Both the position numbers and the translations under genes were made by a program. From NCBI GenBank assembly GCA_947589525.1, contig CANQAW010000087.1, forward strand, positions 1-7,164: 7,164 nt of DNA, read 5' to 3'. The notes below the pieces were generated by a model. That model did no database searches. It was given only the letters and a program-made list of their open reading frames with translations, and was not told the origin of the DNA. How positions within the stretch are numbered: position 1 is the first letter of the stretch; each line of letters begins with the position of its first letter. This DNA is from Candidatus Gastranaerophilales bacterium (GTDB lineage: Bacteria; Cyanobacteriota; Vampirovibrionia; Gastranaerophilales; Gastranaerophilaceae). Shown in pieces: positions 6,807-7,164 of the stretch.

Positions 6807-7094
6807 ATGAAAAGACAGACAAAATATTTTATATTTGGTTTATTGGTTTTGATTTGTGCGGTTTTCTGTACAACTTTTTTGCCTTTAATTGTAAAAAATT
6901 GTTTTTACAAAATAAACGTAGAAAATTACATATATTTTGAAATAGAATTTTTGCTTCTGGTGTTAGGCGGAGTTTTGTTTTTATTTTCTCCGAAATATTA
7001 TAAATTTCAAATGCTCTCGATTGCTCTTTTGATGATATTTTATGAAATTTTTATAAAAATTTATCCTTATATTTTATCTTTATTCAAAGGTTAA
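6807..7094 (+). CDS. small three-helix integral membrane protein, function unknown
   Basis: A 95-residue, very hydrophobic protein that I cannot assign to a family. Three membrane segments are visible at about 7-28, 45-60 and 66-91, with the basic N-terminus MKRQTK suggesting a cytoplasmic start. There is no enzyme motif and no cysteine pair in a metal-binding arrangement. Its ATG directly follows the TAG of the second WYL regulator with no base between and no Shine-Dalgarno sequence, so translation is most likely by reinitiation. Sitting third in the operon, it may be a membrane partner or a target of the regulators; this is inference from position. It ends by sharing TTAA with the stop of the opposite-strand gene. 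Confidence 0.7.
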   Translation: MKRQTKYFIFGLLVLICAVFCTTFLPLIVKNCFYKINVENYIYFEIEFLLLVLGGVLFLFSPKYYKFQMLSIALLMIFYEIFIKIYPYILSLFKG

Positions 7095-7164
7095 ATTTGT
7101 TTATATTTTAAAATAATTTCATCAATAATTTTTTTATAAGAGTCTTTTGATTTAAAATCTATAT
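7091..7164 (-). CDS. 3' end of a gene on the opposite strand, product unknown
   Basis: Read on the - strand, a frame is open from the right edge to a TAA at 7093-7091, giving 23 residues ending in DSYKKIIDEIILKYKQI. The amphipathic, Lys/Ile-rich helix is a typical bacterial protein C-terminus, and the other two - strand frames are closed early. Too little is present to name a product. It converges on the small membrane protein gene, overlapping it by four bases. Confidence 0.5.
   Translation of the reverse strand, partial: IDFKSKDSYKKIIDEIILKYKQI

Noticed and set aside
7095..7164. Terminator for the WYL operon in the T-rich stretch near 7130-7137
   Set aside because: No GC-rich stem precedes the T run, and the stretch is better explained as - strand coding sequence.

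Overview
The window is AT-rich bacterial DNA with tightly packed genes. It reads as a Gram-negative-type (diderm) bacterium, because it carries LptB and an LptF/LptG-family permease, the inner-membrane engine of lipopolysaccharide transport. Three things point towards the non-photosynthetic cyanobacterial lineage (Vampirovibrionia/Melainabacteria, e.g. Gastranaerophilales): a single LptF/G gene directly behind lptB, an S1 protein whose N-terminus resembles cyanobacterial ribosomal protein S1, and the low GC content. This placement is an inference, not something the sequence proves.

Region 1 (1-3868, + strand) looks like a cell-envelope block. It starts with the 3' part of a formyltransferase-fold enzyme (1-710). 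After a 52-base gap with a possible promoter come lptB (763-1503), an LptF/G permease (1503-2630), a secreted phosphodiester glycosidase (NAGPA) family protein (2627-3430) and a small membrane-anchored protein with two outer cysteines (3443-3868). The first three of these overlap by 1 and 4 bases and the fourth follows after 12 bases, so lptB and the three genes behind it are probably one operon.

Region 2 (3865-4896, - strand) holds a four-repeat S1 RNA-binding protein. It converges on region 1, and the two stop codons share the four bases TTAA. A 127-base divergent intergenic region (4897-5023) separates it from region 3.

Region 3 (5024-7094, + strand) is a second coupled operon: two consecutive WYL-type transcription regulators overlapping by 8 bases, then a 95-residue three-helix membrane protein starting right after the second regulator's stop. 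The layout recalls PafB/PafC-type paired WYL regulators, with an added small membrane protein. The first regulator has a TATAAT box only 11 bases before its ATG and no Shine-Dalgarno sequence, so its mRNA may be nearly leaderless.

At the right edge, the last 23 codons of a gene on the - strand (7091-7164) again converge through a shared TTAA. I see no tRNA, rRNA, CRISPR array, insertion sequence or convincing intrinsic terminator.
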